64,000 nucleotides of DNA, from the NCBI GenBank assembly GCA_009733575.1, contig ML769448.1:62001-126000 (forward strand). Direction: 5' to 3'. The stretch is from Gymnopus androsaceus JB14 (Eukaryota; Basidiomycota; Agaricomycetes; Agaricales; Omphalotaceae). Position 1 is the stretch's first letter. Each line of letters begins with the position of its first letter. Below are positions 1-10,659 of this stretch, in pieces. The position numbers and the translations under genes were made by a program. The notes under the pieces were generated by a model. The model was not told where the DNA came from and searched no databases. It saw nothing but the letters and a program-made list of their open reading frames with translations.

Positions 1-1973
1 TCATACGAGTTTATATTTTTGACAGTACTGGCCAGCGCTGGGGGCTCTGGGAGCGCTGGGAATTTTACATATTGCTGTCAAAATTAAAACGCAAAATACA
101 GGGTTTGCTGATGGCCTCCTGGCATAATCATGCTTACAGTCCTCAATATGAAAACCTGAAAATGAAAACCTGAAAACGAAAACTCGGCAGTCATTTCATT
201 CATGCACTCGTCATTGTTCGTAATTGTACATAATACAGTTCCGAGTCAGTGAGATTACAGTGCGTGACCTCGAGAAACGGCGCCCTAGAACTGAAACGCT
301 CGATGGGCGCTTTGCGTTGGCGAGAAGAAAACTCTATTGAGGAATCCCTAGAAACTCCAGTGACCATCATATGAAGTCACAGTAAGTCACAGTCAGCGCC
401 GAATTCAACCAGCGCAAACTTCACCCAGCTGAGATCAATGTATGCAGGGCCCAAAGCAAGTTCAGGCAGGCTCATAGTGACATAGTTACACTATGAACAA
501 ATACTGGATAAGTGTTGTGTTACATGAGTTTGTGCATGAAAAAAGCAATAAATGCTGCATGCAAGATGAAATGCCACAGTAAGCCACAGTTTGATCTGGA
601 GGAAGTAGAAACATAAGAGTAACGCATAAATTTAAGGCTGTGAGAGCGTAGTAGGCCATCATTCGATGTATTAAAGGAAGGCAGGGAAGAAATAAAATTC
701 CCTGGAAATGAAAGGAATGGCAGCAGCGGATATAAGTTTCAAATAGCGGGACAGGAACATTTGCCGGACAGGAACTAGAAACTCATACTTAACTTTATGT
801 AGTAACAGCAGGGCGGGAGCATCCAGAGGTGCCCGTAGGCCTAAAGCAATCGTATCCGGATGCGAAAGGAGCGGAGAAAATGAACGTAGTAGAAAATAAC
901 AAAGTAAAGAGTATTCAATTTGAGGAGAATGAGAATAGGTGTGATCGTTGTTGGCAGTTGGACAGAAAAAAAGAGAAGCCTCACCTATTGAAAACGTAAC
1001 GGTCGAACCCAAAAAATTCGTGTAAATACGGATGGTAACTACTAATTACATACACTACGATAGGAATCTAGGATAACTGAGGATGTTTCAACTGCATCGT
1101 CGCGGGGATACGATCTGATGCCATTTTCTTCGTGGATTCTGTTGAGCGTCAGCAGTTTTGGTCTGTTTATGTTTCGAGGATAACTTACAAATGCACTGTC
1201 CTTGGAACAGAAAAATGCCATGCAGACGGCAAGAGTTGCATGAAACTCTCTTCAAGTTGCGACAGAGGGAAAAAAAAAGACAAAACTGCTGGACAGGACT
1301 TAGCTTTCAAGTGGTACATGAGTATTCGTTAATATGTTGACACATTACAGGTGCCTTGGCAAGTAGCTCCCTAGGTCACTCCCGCAAGTGCCTCGAACCC
1401 TCTGGAACGATTATACATGATGTATTTACTGGTCTGTTCAAAATTGCGCCTTGACTGCGATCAACGTATCCGACTGTGAATGATTGCGGGCTCAGATAGA
1501 TAGATAGATGGCGTCTTGACGCGTTGGGTTGGGCGGCGCGTGGCGTTCTATTTTGGTTCTATTTAGAGTAAGTAAATCAAATTATCGGCCATCTGCCTCC
1601 GAACCAGGGCCATTTTGCGGAGATGATCGAGCAGACGGTAGATTTCCAGTACAACTTACTTACAATGGTCAATATAAAGTTTCCTGTTACAAAATCCTGA
1701 AAAGATAGCTCGGCATTTGTAGAACGTGGGAGATGCGGCCCAGAGCTCCCAGAAGCTGTATTGCTACCTTATTCGAATATTAATTATGCTAGGTGGCTCT
1801 GAAGCACTGTGAAATCTGATATTCACTGGAAATTTGGCATTTTTACTGGAACATTTGCTGTCAGATTTGAATCGCTGAAGACACATTTTGCTGATGGTAT
1901 GAATCCCTCCGACATCCATGGGGCTAGATTTCGGGAGCCGATGGATTCACATGTCCAATGAGCTCGAGCTCCT
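1..1973. other. Non-coding stretch with MITE remnants
   Basis: I see no convincing gene here: the open frames are short, lack introns that would join them, and match no family I recognise. Positions about 20-113 end in a right terminus (GGTTTGCTGATG) of the CATC/GATG MITE family described below. Its interior is rich in the words GCTGGG and CTGGGAG, as in the copy near 33.6 kb. A similar right end (TTTTGCTGATG) occurs near 1890-1897. A short GATA microsatellite lies near 1495-1508. Confidence 0.5.
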
Positions 1974-2115
1974 CATCTGCAAACTGGTTGGTCTCCAGAG
2001 TCTCCAGAGCTCTGACAGCTGTCAAAAGCTGTCAACTCCTCCACATCTCTGAGTCTCTGGAGATCTCTGATACTACTGCTCAGAGACAAAAGTATTGATG
2101 TACAGTTTGCTGATG
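1974..2115. mobile_element. 142-bp MITE of the CATC/GATG family
   Basis: The left end reads CATCTGCAAACTG and the right end is its near-perfect inverse, CAGTTTGCTGATG. The flanking dinucleotide CT is duplicated at 1972-1973 and 2116-2117. The interior is made of CTCCAGAG / CTCTGGAG words around a TGACAGCTGTCA palindrome, like the copies at 34811 and 22870. There is no coding capacity. The element lies about 230 bp upstream of the NRPS start and could be part of its upstream region. Confidence 0.65.
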
Positions 2116-2345
2116 CTGTACTACTTAGTAGTTCCCAATTTCCTCCTAATATATATGTCGTGCTTGTCCTAGATACCATTCAGATGTTCATTAATGGACT
2201 TACAAACTGAGCCATCGGGTTAAATCAGTTTCTCGTACTAAGTTTCCTAAGGATGACAATTTGGGAGTAAATAAAAGCTGCTGCTGAAGCAGAGTTGATC
2301 AATAACAACTTGTATACGTTCTCTCCCATTTATCGCTCAGACTTT

Positions 2346-5300
2346 ATGGATACAGCTCTCCGCCATCCTTATCTTATATCTCCTGATGAACGTGCTCTCC
2401 TGTTCTCATGGAGCTCCAGTGACAAGAATCTCTGCTCTGAATGCGTACTTGGGCTGCCAACGATCCACCAGTATGTCTCTAACGTTGCTCGTGAACTTCC
2501 GGATTCCATTGCTCTTCACTGGTGGACCGGAAATCCTCAACGACGAGATTCAACTGAGCTATGCTGAGCTTGAGGAAAACGCAGACAGACTTGCAAGAGC
2601 GCTTATACTCGAGCAGGGTGTAAGATCTGGAGATGTGGTCTTGATATTTTTCAACAAGGGTATAGATATGATTATTGGGATTTTGGGCATTGTAAGTAAT
2701 TTTTTTTCAATTGATGGAAACTTCTCAAATTTTTGCCTTAGCTGAAGTCAGGAGCAGCGTATGTCCCAATCGATATCAACCATCCAGCCGAACGCATCAG
2801 GACCATCCACAGCTCTACATCCTCGAAGCTCTGTCTTACGACTTCTTCTCTCTCTACCACCATTGCCTCCTACCTGCCGTCGATTCTGGTTGTCTCTGTT
2901 GACTCCACACTCGCTGCCACTGCCATTCCCCCACTCCAATCCGAATGCGAAGCTAGCGGCGAGGACCTGTGTTATATCATGTATACCTCTGGATCGACAG
3001 GCATACCCAAAGGAGTGATGGTTCATCATTCTGCCGTCGTCGCCTCAGTGATAGATGGTCCCGAATCGAATATGATGTTGAGGGCCGAGGGTCTTAAGGG
3101 CCAATTGAGGACACTGGCTTTTTCCAACTATGCCTTTGATTATGTATGTATTTCTTGCCTAGTCAACCATTAATAACAATTACTGATTCCTACAGTCAAC
3201 TTGGGACATTTTCCTAACCCTCACCTCCGGAGGAACACTCTGTCTCGTTCCCATGGATATCATGCTCAATGATCTCACATTTGTTCTCAATGAAATGAAG
3301 ATAACATTCCTTGAAACTACACCTACCGTTTTAGGGTTGATTGATCCCATGGAGATACCTACCCTCAATGTTGTATACAGCAGCGGGGAGCCTCTCACTA
3401 CGGCTGTACGCGATAAATTTCTCGCCCTACAGGACTTGGGAAGAGATCTTCGTTTCGGGAATGGTGGTGCACCAACAGAGACGACTGTCATGTCTGTCTT
3501 TACAACACTCACCTCTCACGCCTCAGACACTGACCCACGCATATTCGGAAAACCCTTTGGACGCAATAGTGTTTACATTCTCGACGAAAACAAAGATCTC
3601 CTACCCGCAGGTGAATTGGGGACGCTCTGGATTGGTGGTGACCAAGTGAGCAAAGGGTATCTTGGGAGGGAAGACCTTACCCAAGCTGCTTTCTGTGAAG
3701 ATATATTCTGCACTGAAGATGGCCGCTCAAAGATGATGTATAACACAGGTGACTTGTGTTCGTGGATGAAAGATGGGAGTGGTCGTCTCCTTCATCATGG
3801 GAGGAATGACGGACAAGTAAAGATCCGGGGGCAGAGAGTTGAAGTAGGGGAGGTGGAGAGTGCGATTAGGAAGTGGGGAGATGGGAAGGTCAAGAATATA
3901 TTTGTATTGAAAGTGAGTAGAGATAATGAGATGGAGGTTCTTGTTGTGTTTGTGGTAGCTGAATCGGATTCCAAGGCAAGTTCATTTTATGGAACTGTTA
4001 TCGAACCTTATTATTTATTTTTTCGTCTTTCCCTTTGCAGGTTAACAATTTCGACGACTCTTCACTTCTTACGGCGCTTCATAAAACACTACCATCTTAC
4101 ATGGTTCCCAACATGGTTGTGAACCTTCCCTCCCTTCCAATGACGAGCAATGGAAAGGTGGATGCAGGTACACTCAAAAGGATCGCAAGAAAACGCTTCC
4201 AGATCTTCAAATTCGCCCATGCTCATGCGAGCGGAAATGGCGTCTCAAATAGATTGCCCATCGAGCCTGCAGCCACCACATCACCTTCCCTAACCGCCCT
4301 CGTGAACACCTGGTCCTCTATCCTCAACATCCCCCATCTCGCCGTGCCCCTTGAAATGAACTTTTTCAGCAGTGGCGGCGATAGCATTGGGGCCATCCAG
4401 GCATGTGTGATGCTTCGGAAGATGGGCTTCAAAATAGACTACAGCGACTTCGTGAGGGCGGGGACTGTACGAGATCAGGTGAAGCAGATGGATATAAACA
4501 TACAGGGAGAGCAACTTGAAGGAAATCAGCATCCTGTAGCAACGCAGTTGAATCCGCATGCCAAATTCTCACTTGTTGATTCTGCGCTCAAGGAATCTGT
4601 TCTGAGTGCATGCGAGACTTTGTATGGATATGCAAGGGATGATATAGAAGATGCGTATCTGTGTACGCCGATGGTGGCAGGATTAATATCGATTTCGACT
4701 ATTCGACCTTCAGTGAGTCTACTTCATTCTTCTTTGCGCTCCAATACTTATATGTTATTCACTTTTGCTCCAGTTATACATGGCTCACTACACTTACAGA
4801 AAAACTGGTGGGTACGACCCTGCTCGTATGAAAGCAGCGTGGATATGGCTTATTCGTAAACATTCTATCCTCCGCACTGCCGCACTCGTCACGGACAAAG
4901 GGATCGTCCAATTTGTTCTCAGAGGAGTCCGTGAAGACGATGCAAATCCAACTTCGACTTGCTCAACACCTGGCCTCAAGTGGACCTATGGTCGCTTCAA
5001 TGAACAAATAGAATGTGATCACGCTATGGATAAGTATATCTCTACTTCATCACCAGGGTTTCAACTGGGTGTTGTCAGCACAAGGGTTGCCTTGTTCGAA
5101 GGCCCGCGGTCATCGATCCTGGTATGGCAGATTCCACCATTCTCAGTATGACGGATGGTGCCTCCCAACCATGTTACAAGACCTGAAGGAGGCGTATGGG
5201 AGGACTGCTGGCGATTCTGTAGCTCCTACTGCTACTACACCTACTCCCTATCCTGCCTATGTGCGCTGGCTCGCTCAACAGAATACTTCAGAGGCTTTAA

Positions 5301-8300
5301 ATTGGTGGTCGAAGGAGCTCGAAGGCATTCAGTCACTCTCTTGGCCCGAGTCATCACTACGTATTGGCGAAATACCACGGACAGATGAATTGAGTGTTCG
5401 TTCGTGGGTTTGCGGTACCAGGCTAGCTGAATCATGCTCGAGTAATGGAGTTACAATGTCTTCCTTTATACAGACGGCCTTGGGACTTGTTTTGGGTATG
5501 CATGCGAATGTCCAGGACGTTGCCTTTGCTGTTGTCACTTCGGGGAGGTCCGGCAATCTTGAAGGTATAGACGAGGTGGTCGGGCCATGTATTGTCACTG
5601 TACCGTTTTGTATGCAGGTTCCTTCGGAGAGTTCAACCATTGGTCAACTCTTGAATGCAGTTCAGAAGCATTCCAATGTCTCGAGTGGGTATCATCATCT
5701 CGTCGGTCTTCCCGAAATTCAAAAAGCCAACCCTCATCTGATACTTAATGTGTTGTTGACGGTGGAGAATCTCCCGGGGCTTTACGACAGCGAGGATGAG
5801 CTTTTGGGAGAGCACGTCCTGGGGCATCATCTCGAGATGAACTATGCGCTTGCAGTGACGGTTTTCCCGTCTCCGGATGGACGGGAGCTTCGGTGTCAAT
5901 TCGAGTGGGACTCCAGGGTTCTTACGCGGGGTGATGTGGACGTATTCTCAGCACACCTCATCGAGGCCTTCAAATTCATTGCCGAGAGTCCTTCCAGTAC
6001 ATCGCTTACGGATCTCAGCATCATCTCACCTTCCGAGGAAGCTTTCTTGAAGACTGTTGCTTCCGGCATTGAAACTGACTCAGCTTTTGCCCAATATCCG
6101 TTCTTCCAAAATCTTCTTGACCACATCGCACAGCAATACCCCACCCGTATCGCCATTGAACATAGCTCGAATGCTTCTTCAATAACATACCATGACCTCG
6201 TAAAACGTTCTATTCAAGTCGCTCGAGGCCTGCAACTCCGAGGAATCGGTCCAGAAGCCATTGTCCCAGTGCTTTTCAACAAGGATTCCTGCCACATCGA
6301 CACCATTGTCGCATTTGTGGGAATCATGAAGGCCGGAGGAGCATTTGTCCCGCTGGATGCGTCATGGCCGGCAGATAGGCTTATGGCATGTGTGAAACAA
6401 ACTGGGTGTGGATTTCTGATATGTGATTCGGCCACACCAGACGTTGGCATTGATTTTACTGGGCTTTCGCTGGATGAAATCGCGACCCACGCAGAAGGGG
6501 AAACCGGTAGTTCTGTGCCTGCATTGACACCTGCATCGCTTGCATATGTTATGTTCACTTCGGGGTCGACTGGGAAACCCAAAGGGGTAATGATTGAGCA
6601 TCGGAACATCATGGCGTACATTGAAAAGTAAGCTTTCCTGCCTTCTCGCTTTGAACTGAATACTCACTTTAACGCTCTGCAGTGGCCATACCATTTTCCC
6701 ACTCCAGGATGTCAAGCGCATGCTGCATTTTTGTCCCTACTCTTTCGACCAAGGACTTGCAGACATATTCTTCAGTGTCTCGGTTGGGGCTACACTTGTA
6801 TTGGCGGACATGACAGACATGATCTCTGATATGTCCTCTGTTGTGCGCTCATCGAGGGTGGATTATGCACTCATGACTCCCGCCGTGGCACAGCTCATTG
6901 ATACGAACAAGGATTACCCATGTTTCAGAACGTTGGTAGTGGGCGGCGAGAAGGTTCCACGGCAGTTGAGCGATGCATGGAGGGACAAAATAACATTCAT
7001 TGATGCGTAAGTTGTTCTCGTGCAAGACGTGAACCATTCTCATGATAATCGATGCTCAATAGATATGGTCCTACCGAAGCTACAGTACACTGTGTTAGCA
7101 GCAATCACTCCGCCTCTTACCCTGGGCCGGGGGTGATAGGACGTCCTTTAGGCTGCTGTCAAGCCTATATCCTCACTAAAAAATCAAAACTCGCTCCTCT
7201 CTGTGTTGTTGGTGAGCTGTGTATAGCTGGACCCCAATTAGCAAGAGGATATCTAGAAGCCCCGGATACCACCATTGCTGTATTTGTTCCGAATCCAATC
7301 TCCCCACAGAAAGAGCAGCGGCTTTATCGAACCGGTGATCTGGCTAGATGGACGAGCTCCGGCATCATTGAGTATCTTGGACGTAAAGAGGGAGGATACG
7401 TGAAGCTAAACGGACTGCGTATTGACCTCGGCGAAGTCGAGACGGCACTTACCTCTGTCGATAAGACATTTGCTGTGGTCGAACTAGTTCAAGATGCTCA
7501 GGCGGACTCGGACCAAGCACGCTTGCTAGCATTTGTCAGCCGGTCGGTTGTCGTTGGAGGTTCAGCATCATGTGTAGAAATTAGTGAGCTCCAGCTATCA
7601 AAAAATTGGGTCAAGGAGCTGGAAGGTGCTTGTCGACGTTTCCTGCCTTCTCATATGATCCCAACCATATGGCTTGTTCTTGATTATATCCCCCAAGCAT
7701 CAACGAACAAGATTGATCGTAAGCAGCTTCGGGAGCTTTGGGAGAAGCTTCGAGGTACTCCTGATAAATTGGAAGAAATTCATAGAGCGCTGAATGGAGC
7801 AGAGAGCGATAATGATCAGCCGACGGATGTGTTCGAACAGATCATAGAGGATATCTGGAAGGACTTGCTTGGTAGTGAATCGGGGAAGAAAGCGAGAAGT
7901 CTCAAGGTGCATTACGATGATTTCTTTGCAATTGGGGGGGATTCCATCAAGATGATTATGTGTTTGGCGCGTTTCAGTGCGAAAGGGTGGGGTGTAACGG
8001 TGAAGGAGTTCCATGAGGCGAGAACGATTGCGAAGTTGGGTGATATTGTGAAGAGATCTTGCATGCATATAGACGGGGTCGAAGCAGTTTTAGACCCTGC
8101 AGGTGGTCTCGTAGTACGTGTTCACACTGCCGAATCCGATAAAGAAAGAGCGCAAAATCCGATATGGTTCATCCATTCTGGCTCAGGATTCATATCTCGA
8201 GAATGTACGTTTTTCTAGGAATGAATCTCGCTATGGCAGTATATTAATAATTCTCCCTAGATGGATTACTTGACCCTCTTGGGCGGGAAATATATGGCAT

Positions 8301-8874
8301 TTCCAACCCATGTGTAGACAGCAAAGTGCTTGCTGAGAATTACCCCACAATAGACAGCTTTGTGGACAAGTACATGCCGCTCATTCATCCCAGCAATAGT
8401 ATTTACCTCGCGGGATGGAGTTCAGGAGGGAATATCGCTCTGGCACTTGCCGCCAGACGGATACAGGCTGGCTTGCCTGTCAAGGGAGTAATCTTGCTTG
8501 ACTCATCCAATACTTTCGGATGGAAACTCATCGACAATCGGGCATACCAGGCACCTACTACACTGTGGGACATGCACCTGGCACATGTCGTGTCTCTGCT
8601 AGAGACATGTGTACAGCCCCGCTGCAGTGCACCAGTGCTGCTCATACGGGCAGAGACGCCTTGGTTGATGCCGAATTGCAAGTGGGCTTATCCATCTTTG
8701 AAAGAGGGAGAAAGAGAGGATGAACGGTTGGAGCGTAACTTTTACGAGCTTGAAAAGATGTCAAATCTGACCGTGGTGACTATTCCAGGGTCGGAGCATC
8801 GTAGTTTGATGATGAATCCATTTCACAGGAGATTGGTGAGTGAAGAGATTCGAAAGTGGTGTGGGTCTAGGTAA
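2346..8874 (+). CDS. Dimodular NRPS (A-T-C-A-T-TE), two one-base frameshifts
   Basis: This gene encodes a non-ribosomal peptide synthetase that should join two amino acids and release the product through its thioesterase. Eight exons can be joined: 2346-2691, 2742-3143, 3196-3975, 4041-4712, 4774-6627, 6683-7006, 7063-8204 and 8261-8874. Together they give about 2043 residues once two extra bases are allowed for, and with those removed the total length is divisible by three. Adenylation domain 1 shows YTSGSTGIPKGV, NGGAPTETT, NTGDLCSW and a late SNGKVD. Carrier 1 shows FFSSGGDSI. The condensation domain shows HHSQYDGW. Adenylation domain 2 shows FTSGSTGKPKGV, AYGPTEATV, YRTGDLARW and GRKEGGYVKLNG. 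Carrier 2 shows FFAIGGDSI, and the thioesterase shows GWSSGG with a late histidine in GSEHRS. The ATG at 2346 is the first in the frame that leads into domain 1. Frameshifts lie near 2520-2530 and at 5134. The substrates are unknown, and no tailoring gene is adjacent. Confidence 0.85.
3976..4040 (+). other. GC-AG intron in the NRPS gene
   Basis: The frame before this segment ends ...GATTCCAAG and the 5' splice site reads AAG|GCAAGT, the strict consensus for GC-type donors. The 3' end is TTTGCAG. Removing 65 nt joins two phase-0 codons and links the frames of adenylation domain 1 without loss (…ESDSK / VNNFDD…). No GT donor nearby restores the frame as well. The other six introns of the gene use GT-AG. 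Confidence 0.75.
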
Positions 8875-8996
8875 AGCAAAGATAGCACTACTTATCTGAT
8901 GACTTGATGAATCAAGTACATACTGTACTCTTATGATAATAATTTCAGCTGATATTATGCACTATGGCTAGAAACCACTGAGTTCATAGCTCAGCC
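8875..8996. other. NRPS 3' flank
   Basis: This short AT-rich stretch lies between the NRPS stop and the first Copia LTR piece. It presumably holds the 3' UTR. I see no gene or repeat in it. Confidence 0.4.
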
Positions 8997-9121
8997 TATT
9001 AGAGTTGTATTCCTAAATAGGAAGTAGCAGCAGTAAGTCCACACAGTACTTAGTAGTTACAATCACACAGATTGTTGGGGACAATGGTGTTATTACAGGG
9101 TATGGTACCTAGGCTTATATA
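8997..9121 (-). repeat. Copia LTR, first half (split by a Tc1 element)
   Basis: The sequence starts TATTAGAGTTGTATTCC and matches the LTRs at 12289, 22926 and 28063 base by base with scattered changes. It breaks at TATATA, and the LTR resumes at 11841 (TATAGTCCTATG). The insertion point in intact copies is ...CTTATATACAGTCC. So a Tc1 element jumped into a TA inside this LTR. The LTR is on the minus strand relative to its element, and no internal Copia sequence adjoins it. Confidence 0.8.
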
Positions 9122-9889
9122 CTCAGCATGTGAAAAAGTAACCAAATTTTTACATACATGTTCAAATTAACATAGAATTACAGTTGAATACCTCATATGG
9201 AATATCCAGGGGCAGGCATTTTTGCATTCCATATGACGGATATTCCACACTGCATATGGTGGTCAAAGTGAGTTTTTTTTGCAATAAGAAATGTACAGTT
9301 GTATTTTCAAGTAATTACATGCTAAACTACTTACTTCTGAATAAAGAATTGATCAATTCTGACTTGCTTCTTTCCTGCCTCTTGTTCCTGCCTGATTTCA
9401 CCGCAAAATTTACAGAGCACTTTGCCTAGATCCAGCGAACACTCCAAGTCACCATGGTTTACACAAATGAACTCAAGAAGCTTTGCTGCTTCAAGAGCTT
9501 TCCAAAATCAAGGTTGAATTCCGGCCCTGCTTCTTCCTCTTCCTCATCATCATCACTCTCGCCATTCTGCTTCTTCTGTATATATTGAGCAATCTCTAAT
9601 CCTATTGTTTGCCTGAAGTGAAAATGCTAAAAACTATGATTGTGGAACAACAGAGACTCTTTTTTGGACTTTTGATGCCTTTTTGGTGTCTGTCATATGG
9701 ATATTGACCTGATACTCACATTCCATATTCCGGACCAAATTCAGTGGAATATTCCCGCCTCCCGCTCTGGGGAAGCCATATTCCTATTCCATACCACGGA
9801 TATTCCACATGAGCATATTCCATGTGAGGTATTCAACTGTACTACTCAAATATGCCCAAAGAACCTCAGCATAAGACCTCTTGTCACCA
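9122..9889 (+). mobile_element. Truncated 5' part of the Tc1 element (upstream direct copy)
   Basis: This is an almost exact copy of 9927-10695. It has the Tc1 left terminus (CTCAGCATGTGAAAAAG), the nested pogo-like MITE at 9181-9839, and the first codons of the transposase, and it stops at ...GTCACCA. A spacer of about 37 nt (9890-9926) separates it from the complete element. The spacer weakly resembles the LTR sequence just left of 9122, so the pair may be a tandem duplication with a period of 805 bp. Confidence 0.75.
9181..9839 (-). mobile_element. Pogo/Tigger-like MITE, copy inside the truncated Tc1 part
   Basis: The ends are CAGTTGAATACCTCATATGG and the inverse of CAGTTGAATACCTCACATGG, flanked by TA on both sides. 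It is nearly identical to the copy at 9986-10647 and differs by small indels. It carries the same minus-strand remnant of a transposase C-terminus, but with a one-base deletion in the CTTTCC(C)AAAATC tract. Confidence 0.7.
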
Positions 9890-9985
9890 TTAATTATAGT
9901 GGTATATTGTATACTAGTGTTATATACTCAGCATGTGAAAAAGTAACCAAATTTTTACATACATGTTCAAATTAACATAGAATTA

Positions 9986-10647
9986 CAGTTGAATACCTCA
10001 TATGGATATATCCCAGGGGCAGGCATTTTTGCATTCCATATGACGGATATTCCACATGCATATGGTGGTCAAAGTGAGTTTTTTTTGCAATAAGAAATGT
10101 ACAGTTGTATTTTCAAGTAATTACATGCTAAACTACTTACTTCTGAATAAAGAATTGATCAATTCTGACTTGCTTCTTTCCTGCCTCTTGTTCCTGCCTG
10201 ATTTCACCGCAAAATTTACAGAGCACTTTGCCTAGATCCAGCGAACACTCCAAGTCACCATGGTTTACACAAATGAACTCAAGAAGCTTTGCTGCTTCAA
10301 GAGCTTTCCCAAAATCAAGGTTGAATTCCGGCCCTGCTTCTTCCTCTTCCTCATCATCATCACTCTCGCCATTCTGCTTCTTCTGTATATATTGAGCAAT
10401 CTCTAATCCTATTGTTTGCCTGAAGTGAAAATGCTAAAAACTATGATTGTGGAACAACAGAGACTCTTTTTGGCACTTTTGATGCCTTTTTGGTGTCTGT
10501 CATATGGAATATTGACCTGATACTCACATTCCATATTCCGGACCAAATTCAGTGGAATATTCCCGCCTCCCGCTCTGGGGAAGCCATATTCCTATTCCAT
10601 ACCACGGATATTCCACATGAGCATATTCCATGTGAGGTATTCAACTG
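9986..10647 (-). mobile_element. Pogo/Tigger-like MITE nested upstream of the Tc1 transposase
   Basis: TA-flanked (9984-9985 and 10648-10649) with TIRs beginning CAGTTGAATACCTCATATGG. On the minus strand a short open frame runs from an acidic stretch (ESDDDEEEEEAG) through FGKALEAAKLLEF and a CKFCGE motif to a tail ending RIDQFFIQK and a stop. That layout resembles the extreme C-terminus of pogo/Tigger transposases; this is inference from motif order. The catalytic part is missing, so the element is an internally deleted, non-autonomous copy. It ends about 11 bp before the Tc1 start codon. Confidence 0.7.
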
Positions 10648-10659
10648 TACTACTCAAAT

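Noticed and set aside
671..1012. 113-codon open frame on the minus strand
   Set aside because: No domain, no plausible splice partners and composition like the surrounding non-coding DNA.
2522..2547. A 26-nt GT-AG intron to repair the first NRPS frameshift
   Set aside because: It would be far below normal fungal intron length, and the join creates a TGA stop codon.
5121..5131. A 9-nt GTATGGCAG mini-intron at the condensation motif
   Set aside because: It is too short to be spliced, and it is a multiple of three, so it does not fix the frame.
5329..5640. Antisense open frames across the NRPS
   Set aside because: They mirror the codon bias of the sense strand and have no motifs.
2346..8874. 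NRPS as a ferrichrome-type siderophore synthetase
   Set aside because: Those enzymes have repeated T-C units at the end; here the protein ends in a thioesterase after two modules.
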